A DNA stretch of 64,000 nt, taken from contig NZ_SSMQ01000051.1 of NCBI RefSeq assembly GCF_005144585.1, forward strand, positions 27,578 to 91,577. The letters run 5' to 3'. This DNA is from Polyangium fumosum (GTDB lineage Bacteria; Myxococcota_A; Polyangia; Polyangiales; Polyangiaceae). The notes beneath the pieces were generated by a model. The model was given only the letters and a program-made list of their open reading frames with translations, made no database searches and was not told where the DNA came from. The position numbers and the translations under genes are program-made. Below are positions 8,732 through 16,051 of the stretch, one piece after another; positions within the stretch are counted from its first letter, which is position 1, and each line of letters begins with the position of its first letter.

Positions 8732-9048
8732 CGTCGACGAGCGCCAGGAGGTCGTCGACGAGCGCCAGGAGGTCGTCGACGAGCGCTAGGAGGTCCTTGC
8801 GCTGGTCGAGGAGGTCCTTGCGCTGGTCGAGGAGGTCCTCGACCTCTGCCAGGAGGTCACTCGACCTCCGCCAAAAGGTCCTCGACGAGCGCCAGGAGGT
8901 CCTCGACCAGCTCGAGGAGAGCACTCGACGAGCGCCAGGAGGTCACTCGACCTCTGCCAGGAGATCGTCGACCTCTGCCAGGAGATCGTCGACCTCTGCC
9001 AGGAGGTCCCTCGACCTCCTCCAGGAGGTCCTCGACCGGCGCCAGGAG
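8732..9048. repeat. Array of 15 degenerate 21/22-bp repeats
   Basis: Fifteen consecutive units end in CAGGAG or a close variant; the consensus is roughly GTCGTCGACGAGCGCCAGGAG with variants reading GTCCTCGACCTCTGCCAGGAG. Units 2-15 span 8751-9048, exactly ten of 21 bp and four of 22 bp (the 7th, 10th, 11th and 14th). In protein terms a 21-bp unit is a heptad (for example DERQEVV on + or DDLLALV on -), but each 22-bp unit shifts the frame, so no frame keeps the heptad across the array. Many units contain GACCTC...GAGGTC inverted halves. It fills the gap between the DUF6607-like and VOC genes. A DNA-level repeat or the wreck of a coiled-coil gene are both possible. Confidence 0.9.
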
Positions 9049-9105
9049 GTTGTGCAACCGGGATCTTGGGTGACACCGCGGCGCCGGCCGCCATACACTT
9101 GGTTC

Positions 9106-9498
9106 ATGCGAATGAACCAGGTCACCGTGCCGGCCACGGACATCGCCGCCTCGATTGCCTTCTACCAGGCGCTCGGCTTGCGGCTGATCGTCCGCGCCGA
9201 CCACTACGCGCGCTTCGAATGCCCCGACGCGGCCGGCGGCGAACCGGCCACGTTCTCATTGCACCTCCAGAACACGCCGCCCGGAAAGGACGGCGTGGTC
9301 GTTTATTTCGAGGAGGACGATCTCGACGCGACGGTCGAGCGCCTATCGAAGGCGGGTCTCACCTTCGACGTGCTTCCCACGGACCAGCGCTGGCTCTGGC
9401 GCGAGGCGTACCTCACGGATCCGGCGGGCAACCGTGTATGTCTCTATCGGGCCGGGGAGGCGCGACGTTTTCCGCCCTGGCGATTGCAGGGTTCCTGA
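9106..9498 (+). CDS. VOC-superfamily protein (glyoxalase/bleomycin-resistance-like)
   Basis: 130-residue single-domain protein of the vicinal oxygen chelate fold: two beta-alpha-beta-beta-beta modules, beginning with the VTVPATDIAASIAFYQALGL signature and ending with YLTDPAGNRVCLYRAGE. Possible metal ligands include the Glu and His residues typical of the fold, but the exact reaction (lyase, dioxygenase, drug binding) cannot be deduced. The ATG at 9106 lies just after the end of the repeat array. A readable frame runs in from upstream, but it is made only of the repeat and is not part of this protein. It is convergent with the phosphotransferase gene, with 2 bp between stop codons. Confidence 0.85.
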   Translation: MRMNQVTVPATDIAASIAFYQALGLRLIVRADHYARFECPDAAGGEPATFSLHLQNTPPGKDGVVVYFEEDDLDATVERLSKAGLTFDVLPTDQRWLWREAYLTDPAGNRVCLYRAGEARRFPPWRLQGS

Positions 9499-9500
9499 GG

Positions 9501-10463
9501 TTACCCGCTCTCTTGGGCGATCGTCGCGAGCATCGTCCGGGAGAACTCGATCACGCTTTCATTTCCCGTCGTGAGCCCCCACTTCGCGCCGAGCGCGGGG
9601 AACGCGGCCCAGCGCTCGGCGGCGTGCGCGGCGAGTCCACTCCACGTCGTGCCTCCGGCCGCCTCGAACCGCTCGATACACGATTCGAGCGCGGCCTTGC
9701 CGAACGTGCCGACGAAGAGCGCGAAATCGATCGACGGATCCCCGAGGTGGGCCTCGGTCCAGTCGAGGATCCCCGTCAACCGACCCTCCTCGTCGAGCAG
9801 CAGGTGGCCCGGGTGGAGATCGCCGTGCACCAGGGCGCGGTGGCGCGGCCAGATCGCGTCGTTCGCGAGCCAGCGTTGCCAGCGCGCCCAGACCCCCTCG
9901 GGCGGCGCGAGCACGGCGCGTGTATCGTCCATGGCACGGGCGAGCTCGGCGCGGGCCTCGTCGATCGATTTCGTGGGAACACCTGCCGCTTCGATCGCAC
10001 GGGCGTCCACCTTCTGGAGGGCCGCGAGGGCCTCGGCGAACGACGTGATGAACACGGCCGCGGGGGCTTGTGGATCGATACGATTCCAGACGACGCCGGC
10101 CGCGGGATCCACGGTGACGGCCGGGACGCCGCCGAGGCGCGGGTAGGCGATCACCTGATCGGTGAACACGCGCCAATGCGGCACGGCGACGGGCAGGTGC
10201 GCGCGCACGAGGTCGAGCACCCGCGCTTCGACGCGCGCGGCGGAGGCCACGGACAAGCGCCGCGGCGTCCGCACGACCCACGGCACGCCTTCCTCGTCGT
10301 GGGCGTGCACCACGAGGAAATCGAGGCCACTTCGATCGAAATCGGCCATTTCGGTCGTGACCCGGAGCCCCGCGCGGCGCGCGGCCGCGAGGAGCGCGGG
10401 GGCAGAATCGAGTGGCTCGAAGGACGAAGATGCCGCGGACGAGAGATTGTTACCTTCAGTCAT
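9501..10463 (-). CDS. Macrolide 2'-phosphotransferase-like kinase (APH family)
   Basis: 320-residue cytoplasmic protein of the aminoglycoside/macrolide phosphotransferase fold. The catalytic loop VHGDLHPGHLLLDEEG near residue 211 has Asp as base and a His in the place where aminoglycoside kinases have Asn, as in Mph enzymes. The metal-binding ILDWTEAHLGDPSIDF follows. The first 100 residues match the ATP-binding lobe of Mph proteins (LDFLVVHAHDEEGVPWVVRTPRR). The start ATG at 10461-10463 has GAGGAG 6 nt upstream. A soil myxobacterium may carry it as intrinsic macrolide protection, but the native substrate is unknown. No mobile element accompanies it, and its composition matches its neighbours. 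Confidence 0.85.
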   Translation of the reverse strand: MTEGNNLSSAASSSFEPLDSAPALLAAARRAGLRVTTEMADFDRSGLDFLVVHAHDEEGVPWVVRTPRRLSVASAARVEARVLDLVRAHLPVAVPHWRVFTDQVIAYPRLGGVPAVTVDPAAGVVWNRIDPQAPAAVFITSFAEALAALQKVDARAIEAAGVPTKSIDEARAELARAMDDTRAVLAPPEGVWARWQRWLANDAIWPRHRALVHGDLHPGHLLLDEEGRLTGILDWTEAHLGDPSIDFALFVGTFGKAALESCIERFEAAGGTTWSGLAAHAAERWAAFPALGAKWGLTTGNESVIEFSRTMLATIAQESG

Positions 10464-10953
10464 GAAAAACTCCTCTTCGCGCGCCCGAAGGCGCATACGG
10501 AAGGGGAAGACGCGCAACGCGTCGTCTCACGACCGGCAGCTCGAGAGAGAGCATTCACCGTGGGCTGCCAGGCTGCCGGCGTGAGCCACCGCGCCCCGTC
10601 TTCCCCGAGGGAAGCGGGCACGGACAAGCACCCACGCGCTCGCTGCATCGACCCAGCCATGCCGGGGATACAAGGAGACGAGGATGCCGAGCTCAGCGCA
10701 GCCGAAGGAATGCCACGGCGCGACCCTGCCACACGACGGGCGAGAAGGCAACCCTCTCGTCGCTTCAGCCGGAGAACGTGCACGACGAAGAGCGCATTTC
10801 GAGCGCAACGGACTCCCGACAACCGCCGAAACCCTGTGTTCCGTGATTCAATTGTGGGCTACACTGGGGCTCGCCGACGGACGAGCCGGACGGCCTTGCG
10901 TGACGCGCGGGCCGTCCCGTCCTCGACGATGGGGGCCATTCCGGGGGACTTTC
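10464..10953. other. 490-bp divergent intergenic region, no gene supported
   Basis: It separates the phosphotransferase start (minus strand) from the GTPase start (plus strand). An open frame leads into the GTPase from 10684, but that stretch has no membrane or domain character and the GTPase starts better at 10954. The segment around 10845-10870 is comparatively A/T-rich and could hold the GTPase promoter. Nothing else recognisable was seen. Confidence 0.5.
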
Positions 10954-11952
10954 ATGTCGATGCTCATCGCCTCGTGCATCTTGCTCGCATTCGCCCTGGC
11001 CGGGCTCGTCCTCATGGCGTCGCGACATCGGCGGACGACACAAGCCGAAATCGACGCTCGCAAGCGCGCCGAGGTCCTGGAACATGAAAACAGGGCGCTC
11101 GGGGCGAAGCTCCACGTCGCCGTGGAAGAAGACAAGAAAAAGGTCGGCTGGCTCGACCACCAGGAGCAGGAGATCCTCTGGCTCCGGGCCGAGCTCGAAA
11201 AGCGGCCCAAGATCACGCGCAAGACGTACAAGATCCTCACCCTCGGCGTCAAGGCCACGGGAAAGACCTCGCTCACGCTCAAATGGGCGAACCCGCTCAT
11301 CGACCTCGGCGTCCTCGCGGGCACCAAGATCGATCGGTACGAGCGGACGGTGAGCCACGTGTCCCAGAAGGACGTGGTCATCGAGCACGTCTTCGAGGTC
11401 GGCGATTGGGGCGGCGAGCACATCGTCGACGCGCAGCAGGAGCTCATCGGGGACGAGATTCACGGCCTGCTCATCGTGGTCGATCTCGGCGGCAAGGACG
11501 CAAAAAAGGTCGAGCCCGGGCGCATCCAGGAGCAGCTCCAGGAGTTCCAGTCGCAGGCGCTCAAGTACTTCTTCGGCCCGAAGACCGTGGCGTCGTGCAA
11601 GACGGTCGTGCTCTTCATCAACAAGAGTGACCTGCTCTCGGGCACGCCGCTCGAAGTGGAGGAGCAAGCGAAGAAGCTTTATGCCCCGCTCATCGAGAAC
11701 CTGATGAAATACTCGATGCAGCTCGACATCCGTGTCTTCGTCGGCTCCGCGAACTTCGGGCACTCGACCCACCTTCTGTTCTCGCATTTCGTGGAGCGTA
11801 TCCTCCCGAAACACGCGTACGATTCGCAGCTCTTGCAGCGCATGGTGAAGGACTTCTCGGAGGCGCCGAAGGCGGCGACGTCGGAGAAGACGATCCCGCT
11901 GCCCGCGGTGAGCGCGTCGTCCGAACCTCCCAAACTTTCGCGGGTGAACTGA
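10954..11952 (+). CDS. Membrane-anchored Ras-like small GTPase
   Basis: 332 residues. A single N-terminal membrane helix (about residues 4-24, MLIASCILLAFALAGLVLMA) is followed by a charged segment likely to be coiled coil (30-80), then a P-loop GTPase domain. G1 is G98-T105 (GVKATGKT), G3 is DWGG at 151-154, and G4 is NKSD at 223-226, giving guanine specificity. The Ala-Thr before GK and the Trp after the G3 Asp are unusual relative to Ras or MglA. The start ATG at 10954 follows GGGGGACTTTC. The next gene begins with the base after its stop codon, so the two are translationally coupled. It resembles GTPases associated with membrane-bound effector proteins, but no family could be named. Confidence 0.8.
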   Translation: MSMLIASCILLAFALAGLVLMASRHRRTTQAEIDARKRAEVLEHENRALGAKLHVAVEEDKKKVGWLDHQEQEILWLRAELEKRPKITRKTYKILTLGVKATGKTSLTLKWANPLIDLGVLAGTKIDRYERTVSHVSQKDVVIEHVFEVGDWGGEHIVDAQQELIGDEIHGLLIVVDLGGKDAKKVEPGRIQEQLQEFQSQALKYFFGPKTVASCKTVVLFINKSDLLSGTPLEVEEQAKKLYAPLIENLMKYSMQLDIRVFVGSANFGHSTHLLFSHFVERILPKHAYDSQLLQRMVKDFSEAPKAATSEKTIPLPAVSASSEPPKLSRVN

Positions 11953-13311
11953 ATGAGCGCGCGCGGCGGCGACCGAAGGGGAAGCTACGTGGCGCCGACG
12001 TACAAGGCGCCTCCCGACGTGGCATGGTACCATTTCCTGCACGGGAACGTCCCAGGGCACCAGATCGATTTCATCCATCACCCCGAGGTGCCGCAGGGGC
12101 CCTTGTCCCGGCAGCATTTCGGCCACCTTTCGCGGCTGCTCAAGTACATCGAGCCGCGGACGACGAGTGATTGCGCGTTCGCCATCGGGAACCTCTCCCG
12201 CGACGATACCCAGCACGAGCCGGGGCGCGGCGGCGTGGCGCTCATCTTCGGGCTGCGCATCCGCGGCGCCCGCGACCACGCGGGCCGGCAAGACCCGCCG
12301 TTTTCGCACGCCATCGTGGCCATCGAGCGGGATCTCGACGCGGCGTTCGTGCAGCGCGCCGCGCTCGAATTCCGGGCGCGGCTCTTCGAACGTACGGCGG
12401 TGACGGCCGAGGGCAGCGGCTGGTATCACACGTATGCCCGCCGCGGCGAGGATCCGGCCGCGGCGCTGCCGCTCTTGCAAGCCTACCAAGCGAGCTTCGA
12501 GGGGCTGCCGGCCGCGGGCCCGGGGACACGCTCGCTCCGCTGGGCGGTGGCCGAAGAGGTCAAGCTGCCGGGGCGTATCGTGATCGTGCACGACGACGAG
12601 GCCCCCTTCGAGCAGATCGCAGGGTGCGCGGCGCGGATCGCGGCTGTCCTCTATCGATCGAACATCAAATGGACGGCCCTTTCGAACGGGCGCGAGTCCG
12701 ACCTGCCGAACGGCGTCACGATCCGATTTTTGCCTGCGAGCGAGGTCGGCCCGCAGCCTTCGGGGACGCCGGTGCTCCCGCTCGAACGCGTGCCGCTCGA
12801 CGAGGACGAGCTCGCGCGGGAGCTGTTCGGCGCGACGCCCGTACGTGGGGACGACGAACCCGAGCGCGGGCGTGGCTGGCGAGATCAATATCGTGGACCC
12901 GCGGAGGCCCTGTGCGCGGAGGGGCCCGCGCCGGCGGACGAGGCCGCTCCCTGTGCCGAAATGCCATTGCCCGTGGCCAAACGATGGCCCTGGGCCGGGC
13001 TCGGCGCGGTCGTGGCCATGGGCTGCTTTGGCCTGGTTCTCCTGCGCGGGACGAATCCGGACGCCGAATCCGTGGCAGAATCGCCGGCGCCGCTCCTCAC
13101 GCCCGGCGCGGAGGTCGCGCCGCTCGGCGCCGCGCGGCCCGCGGAGACGCCCTTGGCGAGCCCGTCTTCCGCGGCGCCGAACCCGCAGCACAAGGCCGGC
13201 GCGGGCCTCGCCGAGCAGGAGAGCGCCTCGTCGAACAAGCAAGCGAAAGCGCGGTCGCCGAAGGCGCCCCGCAAGCCGCCGCCGGTCGTCGGGGGCCCGC
13301 CGAGGTTCTGA
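11953..13311 (+). CDS. Uncharacterised partner of the membrane GTPase, with a C-terminal membrane helix
   Basis: 452 residues, not recognised. Residues 1-330 look globular (starting AWYHFLHGNVPGHQIDFIH and containing LSRDDTQHEPGRGGVALIFGLRI); residues 345-365 (WPWAGLGAVVAMGCFGLVLL) form one membrane helix; the remaining 85 residues are Pro/Ala/Lys-rich and end in RKPPPVVGGPPRF. Topology would put the large domain in the cytoplasm beside the GTPase domain of its partner. The ATG directly follows the GTPase stop codon. Effector or GTPase-activating roles are plausible, and the N-terminal sequence faintly recalls GTPase-associated (GAP1-N-type) proteins of bacterial conflict systems, but this is a weak impression. 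A good terminator follows at 13332-13370. Confidence 0.75.
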   Translation: MSARGGDRRGSYVAPTYKAPPDVAWYHFLHGNVPGHQIDFIHHPEVPQGPLSRQHFGHLSRLLKYIEPRTTSDCAFAIGNLSRDDTQHEPGRGGVALIFGLRIRGARDHAGRQDPPFSHAIVAIERDLDAAFVQRAALEFRARLFERTAVTAEGSGWYHTYARRGEDPAAALPLLQAYQASFEGLPAAGPGTRSLRWAVAEEVKLPGRIVIVHDDEAPFEQIAGCAARIAAVLYRSNIKWTALSNGRESDLPNGVTIRFLPASEVGPQPSGTPVLPLERVPLDEDELARELFGATPVRGDDEPERGRGWRDQYRGPAEALCAEGPAPADEAAPCAEMPLPVAKRWPWAGLGAVVAMGCFGLVLLRGTNPDAESVAESPAPLLTPGAEVAPLGAARPAETPLASPSSAAPNPQHKAGAGLAEQESASSNKQAKARSPKAPRKPPPVVGGPPRF

Positions 13312-13331
13312 ACGTCCGCGTTTGGCAGGGA

Positions 13332-13370
13332 ACGTCGCCGCGCCCCGGAGGAGCGCGGCGACGTCGTTTT
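13332..13370 (+). terminator. Rho-independent terminator of the GTPase operon
   Basis: A 12-bp perfect stem (ACGTCGCCGCGC / GCGCGGCGACGT) encloses a 9-nt loop and is followed by CGTTTT. It lies 20 bp after the stop codon at 13311, between convergent genes; the T-run is on the plus strand only. Confidence 0.85.
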
Positions 13371-13377
13371 CAGCGAA

Positions 13378-14919
13378 TCAGTCGAAGGCTTGCGTGCTTG
13401 CGCGGACGCCCGCGGGCGCCGGATCCTGGGGATCGCCGCCCGTGCCGCCGGGACCCTCGAGCCCGAGCTCGAACGAGACGCCCGTGGCCGGCGGTGCATT
13501 CCCCACGTAGGCAATGCCGATCGAATGCCCACCCCGCCCGCCGCCGCCGTGCCCGCCGTCGCCGCCCTTGCCGCCGCTCCCACCGCCGCATCCGGGCTTC
13601 AAAGGGGAGATCAGGGGCGGCGTGCCGCCGATTCCTCCCGCGCCGCCTTTGCCGCCCGCCTGGCCCGCGGCCCCGCTCCCGCCCTTGCCGCCGCTCGCCG
13701 TGACGATCGTGACGGCCTCGAAGGAGAGCCGCGCGTCGAGGCTCATCAGGCCAAAGCTCCCGCCGCCCGCGCCCCCGCCCGCGCCGCCTTTGCCGCCGCA
13801 GCCGCCCGTGCCGCCGCTTCCGCCGCCGGCCCCGTGGAGCGTCGCGCTCCCCGTCGGGCATTTGTTCGCGCCCGACCCGCCCAAAGAGGCGCCGCCGCCG
13901 CCGCCGGCCAATCCCACGCCGCCTTCGCCGCCGATCGTCCCCGGCGCCCCTACGTATCCATTCGCCGAGAGCGCCCCCATTTCCAGGCCGTTTGCGCCGT
14001 GCACGCCCATGCTCCCGTTCACGCCGGGCCCGCCCGGCGTGCATTCGGTCAGCGTGAATTCTTCGGGCTCGCCGCCCTGCCCGCCGCTCACGTCCTTGCC
14101 GAACGAGCTATTGCGGCCGGCCTTTCCCCAAGGCGATGTGCCGAATCCTCCCGATCCCCCCGTCGATTCGACGGCGCCGCACACCGAGGAGACTTCTTGC
14201 ACCGTGGAATAGGTGCATGCGGCAAACCCCATTTTCCCGGGGACGCCGCCGGTCGCGCCGGCCGCTTCGCTCGGCGGGGCAACCCCGTCCGCGCCGAGGC
14301 CGGCCTCCAGATGGCAACGGACGAGCTTCAAATCGGCCCGGTCCGCGACGACCGCGATGGAGGAGCCTCCACTCGAAACGGCGTCCGCGGCGACGACCTT
14401 GAAATTCGTCACGACCGTCGGCCCCTCCGCGCCGACCCGCAAGGGCACCTCCTCCGCGCTCGCGGACAGCGTCGTCACGCCGGCTTGTGTGGTCCACGGC
14501 GAGCCGCCGGTGCAATTGTATCCGCCGTGGAGCACCTCTCCGCCGCGGAGCACGAGCGGCTCGATGAACGCCTCGGCGCACGCGTAAATGGGCCTCGCGC
14601 CCTGCGTCTGCGCCTTCTCGACGGCCGCGCGCAGCGTCCGCAGCGGGCGCTCGGCCGTCCCCGGATGGTCGTCGTCGCCCGAGGTTGCCACATAGAGCCC
14701 GCACGGCGAAGGCCGGCTCGGATCCTCGCCGAGGGGACATCCCGCCTGCGAGCTCGCCTCCCCGGCGCACGTCTTCGTCACGCTGCAATCGGCGAACACG
14801 TCGAGCCCGCAGCCCCCGAACGCGACGGCGCCCGCGGCGCAGGCGAGCAGCGCCAGCGCGGAGCTCGCGCCAGGACGGCGCATGGGCCGCGAACCTCCCC
14901 CATTCACACCACGCATCAT
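13378..14919 (-). CDS. Gly-rich (PGRS-like) lipoprotein with a DUF1565-like beta-helix start
   Basis: 513 residues. The signal sequence ends AGAVAFGGC, a plausible lipobox. Residues 75-105 read CGLYVATSGDDDHPGTAERP and LRTLRAAVEKAQ, the hallmark of DUF1565/parallel beta-helix surface proteins. From about residue 215 it is dominated by Gly-Gly-X repeats (for example GGKGGAGGIGG) interspersed with short ordered stretches, much like PE_PGRS proteins. Two starts are possible: the ATG at 14919 (GAGGA 7 nt upstream) or the ATG at 14883 (GGAGG about 10 nt upstream), the latter giving a typical 25-residue signal peptide. Extracellular or outer-membrane surface location is expected; function unknown. 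It is downstream of the TPR/PEGA-like gene, with 9 bp between them. Confidence 0.75.
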   Translation of the reverse strand: MMRGVNGGGSRPMRRPGASSALALLACAAGAVAFGGCGLDVFADCSVTKTCAGEASSQAGCPLGEDPSRPSPCGLYVATSGDDDHPGTAERPLRTLRAAVEKAQTQGARPIYACAEAFIEPLVLRGGEVLHGGYNCTGGSPWTTQAGVTTLSASAEEVPLRVGAEGPTVVTNFKVVAADAVSSGGSSIAVVADRADLKLVRCHLEAGLGADGVAPPSEAAGATGGVPGKMGFAACTYSTVQEVSSVCGAVESTGGSGGFGTSPWGKAGRNSSFGKDVSGGQGGEPEEFTLTECTPGGPGVNGSMGVHGANGLEMGALSANGYVGAPGTIGGEGGVGLAGGGGGASLGGSGANKCPTGSATLHGAGGGSGGTGGCGGKGGAGGGAGGGSFGLMSLDARLSFEAVTIVTASGGKGGSGAAGQAGGKGGAGGIGGTPPLISPLKPGCGGGSGGKGGDGGHGGGGRGGHSIGIAYVGNAPPATGVSFELGLEGPGGTGGDPQDPAPAGVRASTQAFD

Positions 14920-14928
14920 CGTTTTTCC

Positions 14929-15993
14929 TCAAAAAGTTCCCAGGACCACGAGCGAGCCCCCCTGCGAGGACACCGCGGGGAGCGCGTACACCGAGCCCGT
15001 CGTTTCGCGTTTCGGCCCCGAAAGGCCGTACACGAGCGTCCCGACCGCGATCACGCCTCCCCCGACGAAGCTCCAGAGCGCGGCCTCGCCGAGCTGGTTT
15101 TGCGCGGCTTTCAGGCGAATGAGATCGGGGCACGGGCCCGCGCCGGGGTTTGACGTGCAGTAATCGTCCTTCGCGCCGGCGAGGGGCTCCGCCTTCGCCG
15201 CCGCCTCGCGGCCGCGCGCCTGCGAGAGGGCCGTGAACACGATTCCCCCCACGATTCCGATCCCCGCGGTCACGCTGCCCGCGACGAGCAGCGGCTTGCG
15301 CATCGATCCCGGGACGCCCGGCGGCGCGTCCATACCTGCCTCGTCCTCCGTTGGCGCGAGCCCCCCCGCGCGCGGCGCCTCGCCCTTCGGCAGATCCAGC
15401 CGCAAGAGCTGCGACGCGCCGGGCTTGGCGTGGATCACGACCGGGCCCGACGAACGCTCGCCGAGCCGCGCCTCGATCGTCCGCCTCCCCGGCTCGACGA
15501 AGACGCCGGCGTTCGCCTCGGGCCACGGCATGTCTTCGCCGTCCACGATCAAATGGACGCCCGCCACGTTCGACTGCACGGACAGCTCCGTGACCTTGGC
15601 GCGCGCCTCGGACAGCATGGTGGACGTGGCCTTCATCTCGTCCGCCGCCACGTCCTCGGCGTGCCGCAGAAAATACGAGAGGTGCGTTGCCGCGTCGCGG
15701 TGGTGGCCGAGCTCGAGCTCGACCCACCCGAGCGTGCCCGCGATCTGGAAGTGCTGCATGATCCGCCACGCGGCCTGCAGTTCGTCGAGGGCGGCCTGCC
15801 ATTGCTTCGCCTTCGCCGCGTCTTTGCCGCGCACGTAATGCGCGCGGGCCACGTCGGCGGGCGAGGACGACACCTCCGGCGGCTCCGCAGGATCGGCCGC
15901 AGCGGCGGGCCGCGCGGCGCTCTGCACGGCGAGCCCCAGGACGAGCGGCAAGAAATACACCGCTCGTTGGGTCCTTTTGATGCTCCCACCCAT
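14929..15993 (-). CDS. Secreted TPR-like protein with a PEGA-like domain and C-terminal membrane segments
   Basis: 354 residues. A signal peptide (to about residue 33) precedes a helical segment with TPR-like spacing (ARAHYVRGKDAAKAKQWQAALDELQAAWR). Residues 135-200 resemble a PEGA carbohydrate-like beta domain (VAGVHLIVDGEDMPWPE, ERSSGPVVIHAKPGASQLLRLDL), and two hydrophobic segments follow near 240-262 and 310-330. Myxobacterial genomes have many such proteins beside Ser/Thr kinase genes, and here a receptor kinase lies just upstream on the same strand. I chose ATG at 15991-15993 over a GTG five codons earlier; neither has a strong ribosome site. Function unknown; possibly an envelope signalling partner. 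Confidence 0.72.
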   Translation of the reverse strand: MGGSIKRTQRAVYFLPLVLGLAVQSAARPAAAADPAEPPEVSSSPADVARAHYVRGKDAAKAKQWQAALDELQAAWRIMQHFQIAGTLGWVELELGHHRDAATHLSYFLRHAEDVAADEMKATSTMLSEARAKVTELSVQSNVAGVHLIVDGEDMPWPEANAGVFVEPGRRTIEARLGERSSGPVVIHAKPGASQLLRLDLPKGEAPRAGGLAPTEDEAGMDAPPGVPGSMRKPLLVAGSVTAGIGIVGGIVFTALSQARGREAAAKAEPLAGAKDDYCTSNPGAGPCPDLIRLKAAQNQLGEAALWSFVGGGVIAVGTLVYGLSGPKRETTGSVYALPAVSSQGGSLVVLGTF

Positions 15994-16051
15994 GCGGCAG
16001 GATAACACGAATTGCCAATGAATCGAGCGCTTCTGCGGAAAACTCGCCCGC

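Noticed and set aside
8732..9048. Coiled-coil protein gene made of heptads
   Set aside because: Four 22-bp units break the frame, so no reading keeps the heptad; treated as a repeat array.
9501..10463. Recently acquired antibiotic-resistance gene
   Set aside because: Composition is the same as the surroundings and no mobile element or integron site is near; more likely an ancestral kinase.
10765..13242. Long minus-strand open frame across the GTPase operon
   Set aside because: Composition typical of a reverse-complement shadow; the plus strand carries clear GTPase motifs, a membrane helix and a terminator.
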